DNA of 64,000 nucleotides from Caryophanales bacterium UBA6259 (GCA_002441135.1 DJVJ01000050.1:1-64000); one strand, 5' to 3'; shown: positions 33,849-43,544, numbered from the stretch's first letter. Translations and numbers: made by a program. The notes: generated by a model not told the origin, from the letters alone.

Positions 33849-34865
33849 TTATTTTTTCTTTGCCCGTTTAAATAGATCCATGTGTTCTAGTGCACGTCCA
33901 GTACCCATTGCCACACAATCTAGTGCATTCTCTGCTACAATAACAGGCATTCCTGTTTCTTTGGATAATAAGCGATCTAAATTACGAAGTAGTGCTCCAC
34001 CACCTGTTAGTACGATACCACGATCCATAATATCAGCTGCTAATTCTGGAGGAGTATTCTCTAAGGTGATTTTTACTGCATCAATAATACTATTTACGGT
34101 ATCAGATAAAGCATTTGCAATTTCAGTTGTGGTAATTGCTAATGTCTTCGGCAATCCAGTTACGAGATCACGTCCTCTGATTTCCATAATTTCTTCTTTT
34201 TCTGGAGCAATGGCAGCACCGATATCTAGCTTAATTTGCTCTGCTGTTCGATCACCAATCATCAGATTGTACATTTTTTTAATATATTGAATAATAGCCT
34301 CATCCATTTCATCACCAGCAACACGAATAGAGCGACTATTTACAATACCACCCAATGAGATAACCGCAACCTCAGTAGTACCTCCACCAATATCAACAAC
34401 CATACTTCCTGTTGGCTCCCATACTGGTAAGTCCGCACCAATTGCTGCTGCTAATGGTTCTTCAATCACTTGAGCATCCTTTGCTCCAGCAAGCTTCGCT
34501 GCATCAATTACTGCTCTTTTTTCTACTTCTGTTATTCCAGATGGTACACATACCATAACATATGGCTTTCTTGTAAAAAGGCCTCTTTGCTTTTGCGCTT
34601 GATTGATGAAATAACGAATCATTGTTGCTGTAGTCTCAAAATCAGCAATAACGCCGTCCTTCATTGGACGTCTTGCGACAATACTGCCAGGTGTACGTCC
34701 AATCATCATTTTTGCAGAGTTACCGACTGCTTCAATTTTATTTTTATCCGTATTTATCGCCACAACGGACGGTTCTCTAACAACAATCCCTTTTCCCTTT
34801 ACATAAACTAAAGTATTAGCTGTTCCTAAATCGATTGCAATATCTCGTGTAAACCCACCAAACAT
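33849..34865 (-). CDS. mreB: Actin-like rod shape-determining protein MreB
   Basis: A 338-residue actin homologue: phosphate loop DIAIDLGTANTLVYVKGKG at 7-25, GDxGTTE-type MVVDIGGGTTEVAVI near 155, and GIVLTGGGALLRNLDRL near 288. It organises elongation with MreC, MreD, RodA and PBP2 of this same cluster. GGGAG precedes the ATG. Confidence 0.98.
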   Translation of the reverse strand: MFGGFTRDIAIDLGTANTLVYVKGKGIVVREPSVVAINTDKNKIEAVGNSAKMMIGRTPGSIVARRPMKDGVIADFETTATMIRYFINQAQKQRGLFTRKPYVMVCVPSGITEVEKRAVIDAAKLAGAKDAQVIEEPLAAAIGADLPVWEPTGSMVVDIGGGTTEVAVISLGGIVNSRSIRVAGDEMDEAIIQYIKKMYNLMIGDRTAEQIKLDIGAAIAPEKEEIMEIRGRDLVTGLPKTLAITTTEIANALSDTVNSIIDAVKITLENTPPELAADIMDRGIVLTGGGALLRNLDRLLSKETGMPVIVAENALDCVAMGTGRALEHMDLFKRAKKK

Positions 34866-34970
34866 GTATTTCTTCTCCCTTCAGCTTAAACAAAAGATAG
34901 TAATAAGTTCATACACTATAACAAATTAACATTATACTATATGTAAATCCAAAACTATACAACAGAATGA

Positions 34971-35675
34971 TTAGTTTTTCTTAGCAAATAATCCCTTTTC
35001 TTTTAACGAGATATAAGCGTTATCTCCAATCACAATATGGTCTAGAACATCAATCCCTATTAGCTCTCCAGCATTTATAAGACGATGTGTAACATCAATA
35101 TCTTCTTTACTTGGAGTGGGATCTCCACTTGGATGGTTATGAGCAATAATTATTGCGGAGCTACTTTTCTTTATCGCTGGTTTAAAAACCTCTCTAGGAT
35201 GTACTAGAGATGAATTTAAAGTACCCACTGTAATCGTTTCCTTACCAATAATTTGATTCTTGGTATTTAACAATAATGCAATAAAATGTTCCTGCTTTAA
35301 ATATCGCATCTCTTCCATAATATAGTGAGCGACATCCTTTGGCGAACGAATAGAAACGCGGTCAATTGATGATTGTAAAACAATCCTCTTTCCAAGTTCG
35401 ATTGCAGCCTTAATTTGAACTGCCTTTGCAGGACCAATCCCTTTTATTTTTGTTAGCTCTTCTATAGTAACGTCATGTAGGTTATGTAATGTTTCTAATT
35501 CTGCTAATATTTTTTGCGCAAGATGTAAAACCGATTCATTACTACTCCCTGTCCTTAATAAAATAGCTAACAATTCTGCATTACTTAAGGAGCTTGCCCC
35601 AACCTGTAATAACCTCTCTCGTGGTCTTTCTGCTAAAGGAACATCCTTTACCATGATTGCTCTTGTATCTCCCAT
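34971..35675 (-). CDS. radC: RadC-family JAB/MPN domain protein
   Basis: A 234-residue protein with an N-terminal UPF0758 helix-hairpin-helix part (LTKIKGIGPAKAVQIKAA, about 71-88) and a JAB metallo-domain whose HNHPSGDPTPSKEDI (near 181) carries the HxH..D set. Its biochemical role is unclear; DNA-repair claims for RadC are doubtful. ATG at 35673-35675 follows AAGGAGGG. It lies between maf and mreB as in B. subtilis. Confidence 0.93.
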   Translation of the reverse strand: MGDTRAIMVKDVPLAERPRERLLQVGASSLSNAELLAILLRTGSSNESVLHLAQKILAELETLHNLHDVTIEELTKIKGIGPAKAVQIKAAIELGKRIVLQSSIDRVSIRSPKDVAHYIMEEMRYLKQEHFIALLLNTKNQIIGKETITVGTLNSSLVHPREVFKPAIKKSSSAIIIAHNHPSGDPTPSKEDIDVTHRLINAGELIGIDVLDHIVIGDNAYISLKEKGLFAKKN

Positions 35676-35724
35676 AAAAATACCCTCCTTTTTCATCCAG
35701 AAGCAGGAGGTGTATCAATGAGGT

Positions 35725-36330
35725 TTACGCATCGCTTTTTGGATGTACATATTGTTTCATAATATGAATCCCAAAGTGATGTAACTCTTGCGCTAGTAAA
35801 GATACAGGTAAGCCAACGACATTAAAGTAATCTCCTTCAATTCCTTCAATAATCATTGCCCCAATTCCTTGTATTCCATATGAGCCAGCCTTGTCCATTG
35901 GTTCTTTAGTTTCAATATAATAATTTATTTCGTCCTCTGTTAAAGGCTTCATAAAAACTTTTGTTTTCTGATGTGTCACTTTCTTGTATAGGGTAGCTGC
36001 GTCAATTATAGCAATTCCACTATATACCTCATGAGCTCTCCCTTGCAAACGAGATAACATCCCATAGGCATCGGCTTGGTTTTTTGGTTTACCTAAAATT
36101 TCGTTATCTAAAACAACAATTGTGTCGGCACCAATTACAATTCCTTCATGGTAATTTTTTGCAATATCCATAGCCTTACGTAATGCAAGCTCTTCCACCA
36201 TTTTGTCTGGTGCTAGAGGCTCCTCAATATGTTCATCTACCTCACTTGGATGTACGATAAATGGTAACTGAATTAATTGTAATAATTCTTTTCTTCTTGG
36301 AGAAGAAGACGCAAGAATGATTTTTTTCAT
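35725..36330 (-). CDS. maf: Maf nucleoside triphosphate pyrophosphatase
   Basis: A 201-residue Maf protein, which hydrolyses dTTP/UTP-type or modified nucleotides and influences septation. ILASSSPRRKELL (4-16), GADTIVVLDNEILGKP (near 67) and GSYGIQGIGA (near 147) are the signatures. GGTGAAGA precedes the ATG. Confidence 0.96.
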   Translation of the reverse strand: MKKIILASSSPRRKELLQLIQLPFIVHPSEVDEHIEEPLAPDKMVEELALRKAMDIAKNYHEGIVIGADTIVVLDNEILGKPKNQADAYGMLSRLQGRAHEVYSGIAIIDAATLYKKVTHQKTKVFMKPLTEDEINYYIETKEPMDKAGSYGIQGIGAMIIEGIEGDYFNVVGLPVSLLAQELHHFGIHIMKQYVHPKSDA

Positions 36331-36368
36331 ATTCTTCACCTATATTCTAGTTAGTTCTTTGGTTTTGA

Positions 36369-36608
36369 TTAGATTTTTTTATAAATCCAAAATGCAATGC
36401 CTAATCCAATAACACTTGCTAAATTTAGTTTAACCTGAAAATATAAATCATACTTCAAAATATTAAAATCTGCTCTAGGCTGCCAGCTAACTTGCTGAGA
36501 CTTCGCTAAAATCGGTGCAACTCCTCCAAGGACTTCACCAATAATACTTCCAACTAAAAGACCAACGACAAGCAGAATAATTAACAATGTAACCTGTGGT
36601 ATTTTCAT
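36369..36608 (-). CDS. DUF4321 membrane protein
   Basis: A 79-residue protein with two membrane helices (about 6-30 and 59-77) and a polar linker. It looks like DUF4321, a family seen beside maf in Firmicutes. Its function is unknown. A GAGGAG site precedes the ATG. It lies in front of maf and radC and may head their transcript. Confidence 0.7.
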   Translation of the reverse strand: MKIPQVTLLIILLVVGLLVGSIIGEVLGGVAPILAKSQQVSWQPRADFNILKYDLYFQVKLNLASVIGLGIAFWIYKKI

Positions 36609-36668
36609 GTTGTTTCTCCTCTGTGTAGATGTATATTTTAGCTATAATTACCAATTGTATTTCTTTAA

Positions 36669-36697
36669 GTGTAGCAAATGTCCCTTATACTGACAAG
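36669..36697 (-). promoter_or_regulatory. Promoter for DUF4321-maf-radC
   Basis: On the minus strand TTGTCA (36692-36697) and TACACT (36669-36674) are 17 bases apart, 61 bases before the DUF4321 start. It lies just below the aspA terminator. Confidence 0.65.
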
Positions 36698-36729
36698 ATA
36701 ATACATCATTCTACAAAAAAATAATCGAG

Positions 36730-36758
36730 TTAAAAAAAAAGCTACATAAGTAGCTTTT
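36730..36758 (-). terminator. Terminator after aspA
   Basis: AAAAGCTAC (36737-36745) and GTAGCTTTT (36750-36758) form a stem with a four-base loop, followed on the minus strand by nine T. Confidence 0.85.
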
Positions 36759-36783
36759 AAAGAAACAATCAGTTTTTATCATA

Positions 36784-38208
36784 TTATTTTGTCTTATCAA
36801 ATAATAATCTTGCTCCAGCAATGCCAGGAACGGTCATTTCTTTCGCATCTAAAATGACATCTAATTCTTCTTCCGTCAAAATTCCACGTTCTAAACAAAT
36901 TTCACGAACCGATCGACCAGACTGAATTGCTTCCTTCGCAATCTGTGTTGCAGTTTCATAGCCAACATGTGGATTTATTGCGGTAACTACTCCAACACTC
37001 TGCTCAACCATTTGCTTGCAACGCTCAATATTTGCCGTAATACCCTCAATCAAATGAGTTCTAAAAACAGTTAATCCATTTTGTAATATACTTAATGATT
37101 GTAATAAATTAAACACCAATACTGGTTCCATTACATTTAGCTCTAATTGACCTGCTTCAGATGCCAAGGAAATGGTATGATCATTCCCAATCACTTGGAA
37201 GGCAATTTGATTAATAACCTCAGCCATAACTGGATTCACTTTACCAGGCATGATTGAAGAACCAGGTTGTCTTGCTGGAAGATTAATCTCGTTAAGACCT
37301 ACCCTTGGTCCAGAAGCCATCAATCGTAAATCATTGGCCATTTTGGATAAATTAATGGCTAAAATTTTTAAAGCAGAAGAGACTTCTGTATATGCGTCCG
37401 TATTTTGAGTAGCATCTACTAAATCTTCGGCGTTTCTTAATGGGTGTTCTGTAATCTCCGCTAATATTTCAACAACACGCTTTATATATTCAGGCATTGC
37501 ATTGAGTCCTGTACCAACCGCTGTTGCACCCATATTTACTTCTAAAAGGTTTTTAACCGATTCTTGTACACGAACAATATCTCTGCCAAGAACTCTTGCA
37601 TAAGCACCAAACTCTTGTCCTAAACGAATAGGCACTGCATCTTGTAAATGGGTTCTCCCCATTTTTATTACATCATCAAATTCTTTTTCCTTTTGATGTA
37701 AAGCATCCTTTAGTTTCTTTAATGCTTCAATCAAACCACTAGAATGATTTAATACCGCGATATGAATCGCTGTAGGAAAAGCATCATTGGTTGATTGAGC
37801 CATATTAACATGGGTATTTGGACTAAGAAGAAGATATTCTCCTTTTTTCCCACCCAAAATTTCAATCGCTCGATTAGCAATGACTTCATTCGCATTCATA
37901 TTAAATGAAGTTCCTGCTCCTCCTTGAATAGAGTCGACGATAAAATACTCATGTAATTTACCATCTATAATTTCCTCTGAAGCTTGTACAATCGCATTTG
38001 CTAGTTTGGGATTTAAGACACCTACCTCCATATTGGCCAATGCTGCCGCTTTCTTCACATAGCCAAATGCACGAATTAGCTCCCGATGTGGTGGGTAACC
38101 TGTAATCGGAAAATTTTCTACAGCACGAAGGGTCTGAATTCCATAATAGGCATCAACAGGAACTTCTTTAGTCCCTAAGAGATCCTTTTCTGTACGATAT
38201 TGAGTCAT
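36784..38208 (-). CDS. aspA: Aspartate ammonia-lyase
   Basis: A 474-residue member of the fumarase/aspartase superfamily, converting aspartate to fumarate and ammonia. GSSIMPGKVNPVMAE (near 317-331) is the superfamily signature loop and TSFNMNANEVIANRAIE near 98 the second conserved block. Length and Q-GAGTS-F context fit AspA over class II fumarase, though fumarase cannot be fully excluded. GGAGG precedes ATG. It stands as a single gene between spoIIB and maf, where B. subtilis has no such gene. Confidence 0.9.
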   Translation of the reverse strand: MTQYRTEKDLLGTKEVPVDAYYGIQTLRAVENFPITGYPPHRELIRAFGYVKKAAALANMEVGVLNPKLANAIVQASEEIIDGKLHEYFIVDSIQGGAGTSFNMNANEVIANRAIEILGGKKGEYLLLSPNTHVNMAQSTNDAFPTAIHIAVLNHSSGLIEALKKLKDALHQKEKEFDDVIKMGRTHLQDAVPIRLGQEFGAYARVLGRDIVRVQESVKNLLEVNMGATAVGTGLNAMPEYIKRVVEILAEITEHPLRNAEDLVDATQNTDAYTEVSSALKILAINLSKMANDLRLMASGPRVGLNEINLPARQPGSSIMPGKVNPVMAEVINQIAFQVIGNDHTISLASEAGQLELNVMEPVLVFNLLQSLSILQNGLTVFRTHLIEGITANIERCKQMVEQSVGVVTAINPHVGYETATQIAKEAIQSGRSVREICLERGILTEEELDVILDAKEMTVPGIAGARLLFDKTK

Positions 38209-38287
38209 TTATGTAGACCTCCACTTTTTCAGGTAATTTTTACCCCTATATTATCCCACTTAACCAGTCTAAATACAATTTGGCCGA

Positions 38288-39550
38288 CTAAAGTTCCATT
38301 AATTTTTGATATTGGAATTTGTAAATTAGTAATCCTGCTTCAATATCCCAAAGGTAAACAGAATTCGTATTCTTCTGGTATGCAGCTAATGCTTGGATGG
38401 AAATATTCATTTGTTTTACCATGTCACTCACTATTTTTTCATGCTCAGTAAGCTCATCTTGCTTTAAAAGTGGGAGCAATGTTTGAGTATCTAACAAAAA
38501 TTGTTGATGTTGTTTTTGAATTGCTGCAAAATCCAGTGCATTGTTATTGGCGGAAATCGACTCTCCAATTTGACCAGCCAAAGTAGAGACTAACCGATTA
38601 CCGGTTAATAACCATTTACTAAATGCGGAATGGGTACCTTCTGCAAATTCTCCTTTAAATGAACCGATCGGATAGTCTTTCACATATATTTCTATTCCCT
38701 TTTCTTTTAAAGCGTTTGCTAAAGTTAGACCATTTTCCTTATCCATTGTCATACCCAAAAACAAGTGAAATGGGCCATTTCCTACAATTATTCCGTTCAA
38801 TCCATTTTTCTTATGTTCTGTTAGAGCTGTTTCTGCCCCTACGCGATCACTAAATACACCAGCCTGTAAAACATAAATTACTTGCTCATCAATAGTTAGT
38901 GCTGCTGATTCACTTTTTCCTTGGCCTACAGCAGATAACGGATTATTTATTGTTGTATTTTCTTTCTCTCCAAATAACGGATTAACAAAATAAATAAGAA
39001 GTAATGTTCCAATAACCATTCCTGTAATAATTGCCCCAACCCCTGCAGCAACCGTTTTTAATAATTGTGAGTTAATTTGAAGGGAAATTCGTTTATTTTT
39101 TTTTCTTGGTGGTGTGGAATATTCAGGTTCATCATGATAGGAATTAGAAAAAGTATCTCCTTTTCTAATAAAAGAAGGAAAGCGATTTTTAAAGCTTTCT
39201 TCCATTTTTTCATCGATAATTTCTATATCATATTTAGGAGATGGAGCTTCAATCTTATCTGGGACCGGTAGATCAGTGCTCAGATTTTCGTTTAAAGTAA
39301 ATTTGGAATGGTTGTCCACAAAGATAAGGTCATCATTATTTACTGATTCTAATCGCTCCAACAAGTCTTCTTGTGTTGGAGCTGGTTTTGGTGCTGGTTT
39401 TGGTGCTATGTCCTGATTAGTTTTTACAATGTATAGGTTTTTTTGCTTGTCCTCATTTTTCTGTTTGTCTTCATTTTTTTGTTCTACTCTTTCTGTTTTT
39501 CTTTTTTCTACTGGTTTCCATGCTCGTATATTGATTTTAGGGTTGTCCAC
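38288..39550 (-). CDS. spoIIB: SpoIIB-like SPOR domain protein
   Basis: A 420-residue bitopic protein. Residues 1-160 are polar and cytoplasmic with low-complexity QKNEDK and PKPA repeats, a membrane helix spans about 163-190, and a SPOR domain follows at about 222-296 (VYVLQAGVFSDRVGAETALTEHKK-like), then a helical tail. SPOR binds denuded glycan at septa; B. subtilis SpoIIB aids engulfment-stage septal thinning. The location between maf and the pilus/comC-type locus is the B. subtilis one. GTG start behind GAGGAGG. The tail has no known match. Confidence 0.7.
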   Translation of the reverse strand: MDNPKINIRAWKPVEKRKTERVEQKNEDKQKNEDKQKNLYIVKTNQDIAPKPAPKPAPTQEDLLERLESVNNDDLIFVDNHSKFTLNENLSTDLPVPDKIEAPSPKYDIEIIDEKMEESFKNRFPSFIRKGDTFSNSYHDEPEYSTPPRKKNKRISLQINSQLLKTVAAGVGAIITGMVIGTLLLIYFVNPLFGEKENTTINNPLSAVGQGKSESAALTIDEQVIYVLQAGVFSDRVGAETALTEHKKNGLNGIIVGNGPFHLFLGMTMDKENGLTLANALKEKGIEIYVKDYPIGSFKGEFAEGTHSAFSKWLLTGNRLVSTLAGQIGESISANNNALDFAAIQKQHQQFLLDTQTLLPLLKQDELTEHEKIVSDMVKQMNISIQALAAYQKNTNSVYLWDIEAGLLIYKFQYQKLMEL

Positions 39551-39573
39551 TTTTTAAACCTCCTCAGCCATTC

Positions 39574-39598
39574 TTTTATTCCATATATATGAATAAAA
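39574..39598. repeat. AT-rich palindrome upstream of spoIIB
   Basis: TTTTATT and AATAAAA flank a core CATATATATG, a near-perfect 25-base palindrome with one offset C. It lies 24 bases before the spoIIB start, between the pil terminator and the ribosome site, so it might act as an operator. Confidence 0.5.
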
Positions 39599-39612
39599 GT
39601 GAGGATTAGAAC

Positions 39613-39650
39613 AAAAAAAATAGACTTGATTTTTTGAAATCAAGTCTATT
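39613..39650 (-). terminator. Terminator of the pil operon
   Basis: A perfect 14-pair stem (39619-39632 with 39637-39650, core AGACTTGATTT) with a four-base loop is followed by eight T on the minus strand. Strong end signal after pilO. Confidence 0.9.
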
Positions 39651-39687
39651 TAAATTTATTTATTGGTCTTATTAATAATAGTTTGTC

Positions 39688-40344
39688 TTATATTGGGTTA
39701 TTACTTTGATTTGGTGTGTAAGTAGGAATTGGTGGTAGAGGTGAAAGAATACCATCCATTTCCGGTGAATAATAGGTATTAAAGGTTAGCTCAACCATTG
39801 GATTCGTTGAAGTAGCTGCCCATTGCCATTCACCCAAATTAATTAACCGCTCCGACTCATAAACATCATTGATAAAATCTCTTAAATCAAAATAACTGCC
39901 ACTAACTGTCATATGAATGCTAATAGTGACAATACCCGGTTCTGAATTCTTCTCTGAGTGTTCTTTTGTTGCTTCGTTCGTATTACCCTTTTCATCGTTA
40001 ACAGAATTTTGTACGGTTATATTCCCTAGAGTTTCTTCAAAATCGATGGAATAAATTGCTATTTTATTTTTAGAAGAAACCTGCTCTAGAAACTGGAGAA
40101 GTTGAGGTGTACCCGGTTCTGATGGTAGCCTATGATAAAATTCGTTTACATCCTTAATTTTAGGTTTTTTCTCTATTTCCTTTAACTGTTGATCAATTAA
40201 GGCAATAAATTCTTCTTCTTTTTGAATCTCTGTCTTAAGTTCAAGTATTTTTTGATTATAGTCTGTTACCTTATAAAAGTAGAAGCTTCCCATAATGACA
40301 AAAAACAGAAGGATAATTAATAATGCTTTACGCCCTTCACTCAT
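39688..40344 (-). CDS. pilO: Type IV pilus assembly protein PilO
   Basis: A 218-residue bitopic protein: membrane helix 8-25, coiled coil (KILELKTEIQKEEEFIALIDQQLKEIEKK), and a ferredoxin-like domain (VTISIHMTVSGSYFDLRDFINDV near 128). This is the PilO plan, part of the PilMNO inner-membrane platform. It overlaps pilN by eight bases. AGGAGGGG precedes ATG. It is the last gene of the pilus locus. Confidence 0.8.
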   Translation of the reverse strand: MSEGRKALLIILLFFVIMGSFYFYKVTDYNQKILELKTEIQKEEEFIALIDQQLKEIEKKPKIKDVNEFYHRLPSEPGTPQLLQFLEQVSSKNKIAIYSIDFEETLGNITVQNSVNDEKGNTNEATKEHSEKNSEPGIVTISIHMTVSGSYFDLRDFINDVYESERLINLGEWQWAATSTNPMVELTFNTYYSPEMDGILSPLPPIPTYTPNQSNNPI

Positions 40345-40912
40345 GGTTAATCCCCTCCTTCATATACAGCTTATCAAGATTAACCGTTACTTTGATAGTA
40401 AATAGTTTACCGGAGTAACCTACTCCTTGACTAGAGGCATTGCTTTCCTGAATAACTGGTACATCAATATTTTTAACCCATTCAATCTTGGATAATAATT
40501 GCACATATTGCCCAATAAGATCAATCGAAGGGAAAATCCCCTGCATTTCTATAATTCCTTCATCTGACCAAGCCATTCTCATTATTCGCCCACTAGAAGG
40601 TAGTTGTCTACTAATTTCATCCACATAGTCAACCCAGTTCACATGCGTTGGTAATAATTCCTGATAATCCTTTAAATAGGTTTCCACAAGTAAAGAGGTT
40701 TCTTTTTCTTTATTGAGAACTCCCATTTTCACTTCACGATCTGCCTTCATCCGCTCCAGAATCAATTGATTCTCTTCGAGTAGACTGGATTTATGCCAGA
40801 TCTGTAAACCAATAAAGGAACCAAAAACAATAACAACCACACCAGCTATTATAGCAATTGGCCATTGATATTTTTTGGTGGTTGGAACATGAGGCAAAAG
40901 ATTAATGTCCAT
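40337..40912 (-). CDS. pilN: Type IV pilus assembly protein PilN
   Basis: A 191-residue protein starting MDINLLPHVPTT, the PilN signature that docks on PilM, then a membrane helix (19-38), coiled coil, and a ferredoxin-like domain. Its ATG overlaps the pilM stop (TAATG), so translation is coupled. Confidence 0.88.
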   Translation of the reverse strand: MDINLLPHVPTTKKYQWPIAIIAGVVVIVFGSFIGLQIWHKSSLLEENQLILERMKADREVKMGVLNKEKETSLLVETYLKDYQELLPTHVNWVDYVDEISRQLPSSGRIMRMAWSDEGIIEMQGIFPSIDLIGQYVQLLSKIEWVKNIDVPVIQESNASSQGVGYSGKLFTIKVTVNLDKLYMKEGINHE

Positions 40913-42000
40913 TACTCAACCACCTCTCTAAATAACATACCAATTCCAACTTCATAGCCCAAAAGACGTTCGGTCTCTAGTTTTTTATTTTCTGATGTAT
41001 ATCGAAGGGAGTGTACCTCCATATCTAATCTCTCTTGTATTTGGTTGTAAAACTCAATAGGAAGATCAAAAAGGGACGAAATATAGCAATGATTAATTTT
41101 TTGATCCTGATGATTTAAGGTGAATCGGAAAAAATTAATGGCTCGTTCTATTTCATGACCTAATTCAGTAACAAAGGATTGATAATTTTCTTTTTCCTGA
41201 ATTCGATCTAAAAGGGTTTTTGCATCATATATTTTTCCGTTTAATACCTCTTGTTTAGATGATTCTTCTTCAACCTCTGCGAATTCCTTTATCTGTTCCT
41301 GACGCTTCACAAAGCTATCAATCGCCATTTCATAATGACGAGTAAACCATAAAATACTATTAGCAAAAATATGCAAATCAACACCAAACCGTGAGATATT
41401 CACTAGTAATATAGGGTCATCTTTTTTGTTTTCATGAATTGCGGAAAAAATACGATATAAACTTAGAGCTGGGATATCTACGTATTTGGGCTTGAAGCCA
41501 TTTTCCTGTAATATTTCAACCATTGGATAGATTAAATCTCCCGGTGCAGCAACAATCATCACTGAACTAGCCAGTTCTCCTTCGTCATTATATACAGGCT
41601 GATCGCTTTTTAGCTTAACTAGGTCCACAATCGGTAAATCAAATGGTAAATGAATGCTTGTCCCAATTTCAAATTGAACCATTTGCTTCAAATCCTTCTC
41701 TGGTACATCTGGCATCGCTTGATGCCTTACAATGACTAATGAGCTAGGAATTACGATATGGACTAGCTTTGCTTTTATTTTATATTCTTTTACCTGCTGC
41801 TTCAGGATTTCTTCCCATTGGCCCTTATCTAGCTTGCCGCCATCACCAATCATTGAGTGCTTTAATGAGAAGGCCTGATGAATGGTTTGAATCTGTTTGT
41901 TTTTAATTGTTACCTCTAAAAAGCGAACACAATCCTCCTCTAGGGAAACTGTTAATAATCTAGTTTTGTTTTTAATTAATCTAAGTAATTTCTTTTTCAA
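40912..42000 (-). CDS. pilM: Type IV pilus actin-like ATPase PilM
   Basis: A 362-residue member of the actin-like PilM/FtsA superfamily (VIPSSLVIVRHQAMPDVPEKDLKQMVQFE near 100-130 is the PilM pattern). It sits in the cytoplasm and ties PilN to the pilus base. TTG start behind GAGGTGA. It precedes pilN. Confidence 0.85.
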   Translation of the reverse strand: MKKKLLRLIKNKTRLLTVSLEEDCVRFLEVTIKNKQIQTIHQAFSLKHSMIGDGGKLDKGQWEEILKQQVKEYKIKAKLVHIVIPSSLVIVRHQAMPDVPEKDLKQMVQFEIGTSIHLPFDLPIVDLVKLKSDQPVYNDEGELASSVMIVAAPGDLIYPMVEILQENGFKPKYVDIPALSLYRIFSAIHENKKDDPILLVNISRFGVDLHIFANSILWFTRHYEMAIDSFVKRQEQIKEFAEVEEESSKQEVLNGKIYDAKTLLDRIQEKENYQSFVTELGHEIERAINFFRFTLNHQDQKINHCYISSLFDLPIEFYNQIQERLDMEVHSLRYTSENKKLETERLLGYEVGIGMLFREVVE

Positions 42001-42046
42001 TTGAATTTCACCTCAGTTTCTCCGCTCACCCAATATAATTCTATTC

Positions 42047-43537
42047 TTAATTGACTTCCCAACCGTAAATGTAAAGGCCTTCGTCTCCTACTTCAATCGC
42101 TTTTGGGAAAACAATCTTTTCAGCAATAACACCATCTCTGACCTTTATCGTTGGCCTTTGATTATGAAACAGATCATCTACCTTATAATCAAAGACGATT
42201 TCTTTATCAGCAACTAGCCAACCATCGATTTCTGTATTATTGCTTGTTAAAATCCCAACATTGCGCCATTTTTCTTTTTTATTATTATCGGTATATTCAT
42301 TAAGATAAGAAACAGCACTATCAATAGCCCACCATTGGTAGTTACGATTAGGAGCCTTATCTTGTTTATCTTCTTCCATATTAGATTTAGCTAAGAAAAG
42401 GATGTCTTCACCTTTTATTTTAACGGGATTATCGTTAGCACGAGAGGTTAAAGCTTCATTAAAACCAATTAATATCCCACCGTCGGTGACTACAACCAGC
42501 TCCTGTAGATCAGTGATTTCTACGCCCTCTTCAATTAGTAAATCGCCTTTTACATGAATCCAACCATTGAGGTCCGCTTTATTTCGATTCGTAATCACCA
42601 GATCACCGTTAATTTCTTTCATTTTGTCATTTCCCTCTAATTTTTCTGCAATATCCTGTATGTTAGATTGTTTTTTCAATGGGTTTTCCTGAATACTTGT
42701 ATTAAATGACTCCCCATTAAGATTTTTTGATTCAGAGCTTAATACTATTTTCCAATTTTTATATAGCTTTATTTCATAGCCTAATTCCTTTAAATGATTG
42801 GATTCCTCTGTGACTAAAGTTGAATCGATAAATTCAGGGTGATTTCCTGTTAAATCCATCGAAAAAAGAAACTCAAATCCACCGTTATCCGCCTGATTAT
42901 AAAGCTTATCTCCATTATATAAATAAATTTTCTTACCTGAATAAACATCCCCTAATATTTTTAAGTTATTTTTTAAAGGTATTTTATTTTTAAACTCAAT
43001 TTCTGGTAAAAAGGGGATAGACAAAGAGAAGGATTCGTAATTCACCTCTTCCTGACCTAAATAAAGATCCTCTTTACTAAAAATGGTATAGTTAAAGGCT
43101 GAATTATCTCTAATCTCTTTAAACGGCTTTTTCTTGGAAAGAACGACATTGATTGTCGTATTCGATTGAAGCATATTATTTAGTCTTGCTGTCCCAATCG
43201 ATTTCACGAGATATTCGCTACCTTCTCTGCTCACTTCAATCGAATAACTTAATCCAATCCGATTTTGATCCAGTAACCCATCTAATTTAATAGGGCTTGA
43301 CCGCAAATTACCCCGATTTTCTTCCACAAGATTAATTCCCTCAAGAACACCAGCTTCTGCTGCATAATAGGATTGGATCTTTAGCTCATCCTTAAGAACA
43401 TTCTGATGGTGGGTTCCCGTAAGGTAAATTAAACTACTTCCCATTATTCCAAAAATGGTTACAAAGATTAATACCATTAGAAGGGCAGAACCCTTTTCAG
43501 TTTTTAAATAATGACGGAGTTTAATTTTTATAGGCAC
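42047..43537 (-). CDS. PilX-type minor pilin with large C-terminal domain
   Basis: A 496-residue prepilin-like protein. The N-terminal leader is followed by KGSALLMVLIFVTIFGIMG (G|S cleavage near 16-17), without the Glu5 common to major pilins, a pattern of PilX/GspK-type tip proteins. The large rest is beta-rich with DGGILIG-like repeats near 370 and has no clear cysteine. It follows the two PilV/PilW-like genes. Start is GTG. The exact role (tip initiator or adhesin) is inferred. Confidence 0.7.
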   Translation of the reverse strand: MPIKIKLRHYLKTEKGSALLMVLIFVTIFGIMGSSLIYLTGTHHQNVLKDELKIQSYYAAEAGVLEGINLVEENRGNLRSSPIKLDGLLDQNRIGLSYSIEVSREGSEYLVKSIGTARLNNMLQSNTTINVVLSKKKPFKEIRDNSAFNYTIFSKEDLYLGQEEVNYESFSLSIPFLPEIEFKNKIPLKNNLKILGDVYSGKKIYLYNGDKLYNQADNGGFEFLFSMDLTGNHPEFIDSTLVTEESNHLKELGYEIKLYKNWKIVLSSESKNLNGESFNTSIQENPLKKQSNIQDIAEKLEGNDKMKEINGDLVITNRNKADLNGWIHVKGDLLIEEGVEITDLQELVVVTDGGILIGFNEALTSRANDNPVKIKGEDILFLAKSNMEEDKQDKAPNRNYQWWAIDSAVSYLNEYTDNNKKEKWRNVGILTSNNTEIDGWLVADKEIVFDYKVDDLFHNQRPTIKVRDGVIAEKIVFPKAIEVGDEGLYIYGWEVN

Positions 43538-43544
43538 CTTCTAT

